A stretch of DNA of 12,314 nucleotides, taken from assembly GCA_041725875.1 (NCBI GenBank), contig JBGRQB010000134.1, positions 1 to 12,314 of the forward strand, in the 5' to 3' direction. Source of the stretch: JBGRQB01 sp041725875 (lineage in GTDB: Bacteria > Bacteroidota > Ignavibacteria > Ignavibacteriales > Melioribacteraceae). The notes under the pieces are model-generated. The model saw only the letters and a list, made by a program, of their open reading frames with translations, was not told the DNA's origin and made no database searches. Made by a program: the position numbers and the translations under genes. This document shows positions 11,458-12,314 of this stretch, one piece after another; the first letter of the stretch is position 1; every line of letters starts with the position of its first letter.

Positions 11458-12314
11458 ATGCAGTCTGCAATTTTTTTCTCAGTGCAACTGTGCCTTCAAT
11501 TGTGTAAATAATTAATGCCGTCCAGATAAAAGAAAAACCAATCAGCTTTGCTTCATCCAGATTTTCAGGATAAACAAATGCACCAACAAGAAATATCAGA
11601 GTGGGGTAGATGTATTGCAAAATTCCTATCAAAGTATATTTAACGGTTTTGGTTCCGGTAATAAACATTACAAGCGGCAGACCGCTTACTACTCCGGTTC
11701 CGATTAAAAGAAGAATTGTATTTACCTCAAATGCAGGGGAATTATAAAAGTCACCAAAGGTGAAAAAGAGAGCAATCACCGCCGGAATGGAAACAACAAA
11801 CGTATCAATTAATAAACCTTCCAGTGCATTAAGAGGAGATTTTTTCCTCAGAAAGCCGTATAAACTCCAGGTGACAGCCATCAGAGCGCCCAAAACAGGG
11901 AAGTGACCATAAATTGCCGTCATTATAATTACTCCCGCAGAAGCTATTGCAATTGCAATCCATTGGAGTTTGCGAAGCTTTTCCTTTAGAAATACAACTC
12001 CCAGCATTACCATTATAAGTGGAGAAAAAAAGTAGCCCAGACTCGTTTCCAGAATAAATCCGTTATTTACCGACCAGATATAAATCAGCCAGTTTGAACC
12101 AATTAAAAATGAAGGCAGAAAAATTAATACTTTTTTTTCAGATGTTTTTACTTTTGCAACAAGAGCTTTAAACTGCTTTTTATATGAAATTAGGATAAAA
12201 ATAAAAGCCAGCGAAAATATCGATCTGTAGGCAAATATTTCAAGCGCTGAAATATGTTCCAGCATTTTCCAGTAAACAGGATGTGTTCCCCAGAAAATAT
12301 ATGCGAAAGTCACC
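11456..12314 (-). CDS. rarD: RarD-type EamA transporter (N-terminus outside window)
   Basis: Inner-membrane permease of the drug/metabolite transporter superfamily, RarD subfamily, with about ten predicted helices; natural substrates are poorly known. The open frame runs off the right edge. The first codon in the window, GTG (12311-12313), is probably an internal Val, because RarD proteins have roughly ten more residues before the YxxWGxxPxYWK block seen here as YIFWGTHPVYWK. Other family marks are LEIFAYRSIFSLAF, SNWLIYIWSVNNGFILETSLGYFFSPL (a RarD hallmark), KLRKLQWIAIAIASAGV between the two EamA halves, and LIGILQYIYPTLIFLVGAFVYPE in the second half. The end EGTVALRKKLQTA is cytoplasmic and basic. 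It converges on the methyltransferase gene with a 64-base gap. Confidence 0.92.
   Translation of the reverse strand, partial: VTFAYIFWGTHPVYWKMLEHISALEIFAYRSIFSLAFIFILISYKKQFKALVAKVKTSEKKVLIFLPSFLIGSNWLIYIWSVNNGFILETSLGYFFSPLIMVMLGVVFLKEKLRKLQWIAIAIASAGVIIMTAIYGHFPVLGALMAVTWSLYGFLRKKSPLNALEGLLIDTFVVSIPAVIALFFTFGDFYNSPAFEVNTILLLIGTGVVSGLPLVMFITGTKTVKYTLIGILQYIYPTLIFLVGAFVYPENLDEAKLIGFSFIWTALIIYTIEGTVALRKKLQTA

Overview
The window looks like a chromosomal segment from an AT-rich member of the Bacteroidota/Chlorobiota group, most plausibly Ignavibacteria or a close relative (inference). The lipoproteins have short signal peptides followed by Asn/Asp/Pro-rich linkers (NNPVGP, NNPVEP), porins are abundant, and the promoters pair a TTGAC element with a TAAGTTT-type downstream element that resembles the Bacteroidota TTG / TAnnTTTG architecture.

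Layout. The left edge (1-188) is the C-terminal end of a subclass B1 metallo-beta-lactamase. A 100-residue protein of unknown function with a C-x4-C-x2-C cluster follows (302-604), with its own promoter and terminator. The core is a co-directional gene set (843-8968): outer-membrane porin, imelysin lipoprotein, di-haem oxidoreductase lipoprotein, a chorismatase (FkbO/Hyg5)-like protein, a second porin, a mono-haem c-type cytochrome lipoprotein, and a type I-beta DAHP synthase, closed by a strong terminator. Next is a stand-alone ribosomal protein S4 gene (TTG start) behind a structured leader of about 220 nt, closely followed by an acidic 169-residue protein of unknown function and a terminator. 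Last come a PPM1/LCMT/TcmP-type SAM methyltransferase and, convergent to it, a RarD-type EamA transporter that runs off the right edge.

How the genes may work together. Imelysin plus a di-haem oxidoreductase is a known bacterial iron-uptake pairing. Here it is accompanied by two porins, a further cytochrome, and two cytoplasmic aromatic-pathway enzymes: the first enzyme of the shikimate pathway and an enzyme of the family that removes pyruvate from chorismate. The arrangement suggests that the cell makes a small aromatic acid (hydroxybenzoate-like) and uses it in iron or redox chemistry at the cell envelope. This coupling is an inference and the most interesting feature of the window.

A second thread is regulatory. 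An almost identical promoter block (TTGAC, exactly 23 bases from its first T to a TAAGTT core, inside TATTTAnAYTAAGTT) precedes three separate units: the Cys-cluster protein, the porin-imelysin-chorismatase operon, and rpsD. Two further copies of the box, without the TTGAC element, lie beside the operon promoter. The three units probably share a regulator, possibly metal- or redox-responsive; no regulator gene is present in the window. I see no tRNA, rRNA, CRISPR array, insertion sequence or attachment site.
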